Of a DNA stretch of 64,000 bases, positions 63,046-64,000 are shown one piece after another. The stretch is from Vibrio sp. J1-1. GTDB taxonomy: Bacteria; Pseudomonadota; Gammaproteobacteria; Enterobacterales; Vibrionaceae. Below the pieces are notes generated by a model. That model was not told the DNA's origin, made no database searches, and saw only the letters and a list, made by a program, of their open reading frames with translations. The stretch lies in NCBI RefSeq assembly GCF_021728395.1, contig NZ_JAKKCM010000001.1, forward strand, positions 124,001 through 188,000, given 5' to 3'. Within the stretch, counting starts at the first letter, position 1, and each line of letters starts with the position of its first letter. The translations under genes were made by a program, and so were the position numbers.

Positions 63046-63951
63046 TTAATTCCCACGCACCTTTTCTATCAATGTCCAGGCACCAACGACAAGCAAACCG
63101 GCAACAAAGCCGATAAGACCGTTGAGTAAAATCGGTAACACTGCGGTGGCAAAAGAGTGACCACTAAAGTCCATCAAGATTGGCTCTACAAAGTGATGAA
63201 TGGCTGGCACATTGTGAACAATGATGCCCCCACCAACCAAAAACATCGCAGCCGTGCCGACTATGGTTAGCAATCTCATCAACTTCGGCGCAAAAGTTAC
63301 CAGTGCGTTCCCGACTTTTGCCATGAAACCTTTTCCTTTCGCGCGTACCTCAAGGTATAAGCCCAAGTCATCCAGCTTAACTATCCCAGCGACTAAGCCA
63401 TAAACACCAATGGTCATCACTATCGCAATCAGACTCACCACAATAACCTGCGTGACAAAACTGGCTTCTGAAACCGTACCTAAAGCAATCACAATAATTT
63501 CAGCAGAAAGAATAAAGTCGGTACGAATCGCCCCATTGACTTTCCGTTTCTCGAACGCTTCTACCGACTCTCCTTTATCCAGTATCTCTTCTTTTTCTTC
63601 GTGTGAATGAGCATGAGGAAAGAGTTTCTCTAGCACTTTCTCTGTGCCTTCAAAACAGAGAAATAAACCACCAAGCAGAAGCAATGGCATGATCAACCAA
63701 GGAATAATGGCACTAATGAGCAGCGCCGACGGTACCAAAATCAGTTTGTTCTTAAACGACCCCTTCGCCACGGCCCAAACAACAGGTATTTCACGTTCAG
63801 AGGCAACTCCTTGTACCTGCTGAGCGTTCAATGCTAAATCATCTCCTAACACACCTGCTGTCTTTTTCGCTGCCACTTTTGACATCACCGCGATGTCATC
63901 TAATACCGTGGCAATGTCATCTAACAGTGTGAGTAAACTTGCTCCAGCCAT
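63046..63951 (-). CDS. DUF808/YedI-family membrane protein
   Basis: A 301-aa protein with an N-terminal MAGASLLTLLDDIATVLDDIA segment and about six hydrophobic helices. The sequence, including VAAKKTAGVLGDDLALNAQQV, matches the DUF808 family, E. coli YedI, of unknown function. Charged His-rich HAHSHEEKEE (about 112-121) may bind metal. AAAGAGA precedes the start. It is the last complete gene in the window. Confidence 0.9.
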   Translation of the reverse strand: MAGASLLTLLDDIATVLDDIAVMSKVAAKKTAGVLGDDLALNAQQVQGVASEREIPVVWAVAKGSFKNKLILVPSALLISAIIPWLIMPLLLLGGLFLCFEGTEKVLEKLFPHAHSHEEKEEILDKGESVEAFEKRKVNGAIRTDFILSAEIIVIALGTVSEASFVTQVIVVSLIAIVMTIGVYGLVAGIVKLDDLGLYLEVRAKGKGFMAKVGNALVTFAPKLMRLLTIVGTAAMFLVGGGIIVHNVPAIHHFVEPILMDFSGHSFATAVLPILLNGLIGFVAGLLVVGAWTLIEKVRGN

Positions 63952-64000
63952 TTTTTATCTCTTTAAATGCAATCAGTTACATTAAACCTAGTCAAAATTA

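Overview
The window looks like a Vibrio genome segment, most likely from the second chromosome. speG, hutZ, nadE and pyrC orthologues are all on chromosome II in V. cholerae, and the encoded proteins (SpeG, HutZ, PpiC, YajD, CheV, DUF406 and DUF3316 proteins) are close to known Vibrio/gamma-proteobacterial forms. This placement is inference from gene content. Nearly all of the window is ordinary, densely packed bacterial sequence. There is no rRNA, tRNA, CRISPR array or intact mobile element. Three decayed relics (IS66 transposase, IS1 InsA, a DUF1214-type C-terminus) sit in otherwise empty gaps.

Layout. 1-9 kb: the end of a GAF-GGDEF diguanylate cyclase, a 50-aa protein, speG, a FadL-like porin, and an RND efflux pump with its adaptor and an outer-membrane barrel protein. 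9-18 kb: a universal stress protein, a KefF/KefC-like potassium efflux pair, a periplasmic GH3 glucosidase, an AraC regulator and a cytoplasmic GH13 amylase. 19-31 kb: yqhD, a solA-type oxidase, a MetE-C-like methyltransferase, then a GABA-type locus made of gabD, gabT, an atypical MocR regulator and a divergent TRAP transporter. 31-44 kb: a permease/thioredoxin pair, an NhaP-type antiporter, alr, a dgcN-dgcA-dat operon for D-amino acids, a CPBP protease, a dienelactone hydrolase and glutathione-independent formaldehyde dehydrogenase. 44-58 kb: a VOC protein, a LysR regulator, an NlpI-like lipoprotein, a DUF3360 transporter, yajD, ppiC, cheV, hutZ, a TetR regulator, a secreted 20-residue-repeat protein and an acyltransferase. 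58-64 kb: an NadD-like enzyme divergent from nadE, a MOSC-ferredoxin reductase fusion, a Pmp3/YqaE peptide, pyrC with a PurR-box match, and a DUF808 protein.

Most interesting region. The gab locus at 22.9-30.8 kb carries a MocR/GabR-type regulator whose aminotransferase domain has lost the PLP-binding lysine (Ser at the aligned position) and a PLP-contacting tyrosine (Phe), and which has gained a C-terminal domain of about 110 residues. The divergent gabD/TRAP promoter region holds four TGGTACCA-like boxes spaced 23, 24 and 23 bp apart, a good candidate operator. This suggests a GABA or omega-amino-acid scavenging system whose regulator no longer senses through a PLP aldimine. The second system is the D-amino-acid locus at 34.9-39.9 kb, where alr lies divergent from dgcN-dgcA-dat. 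Together these enzymes could funnel D-amino acids through D-glutamate to L-glutamate.
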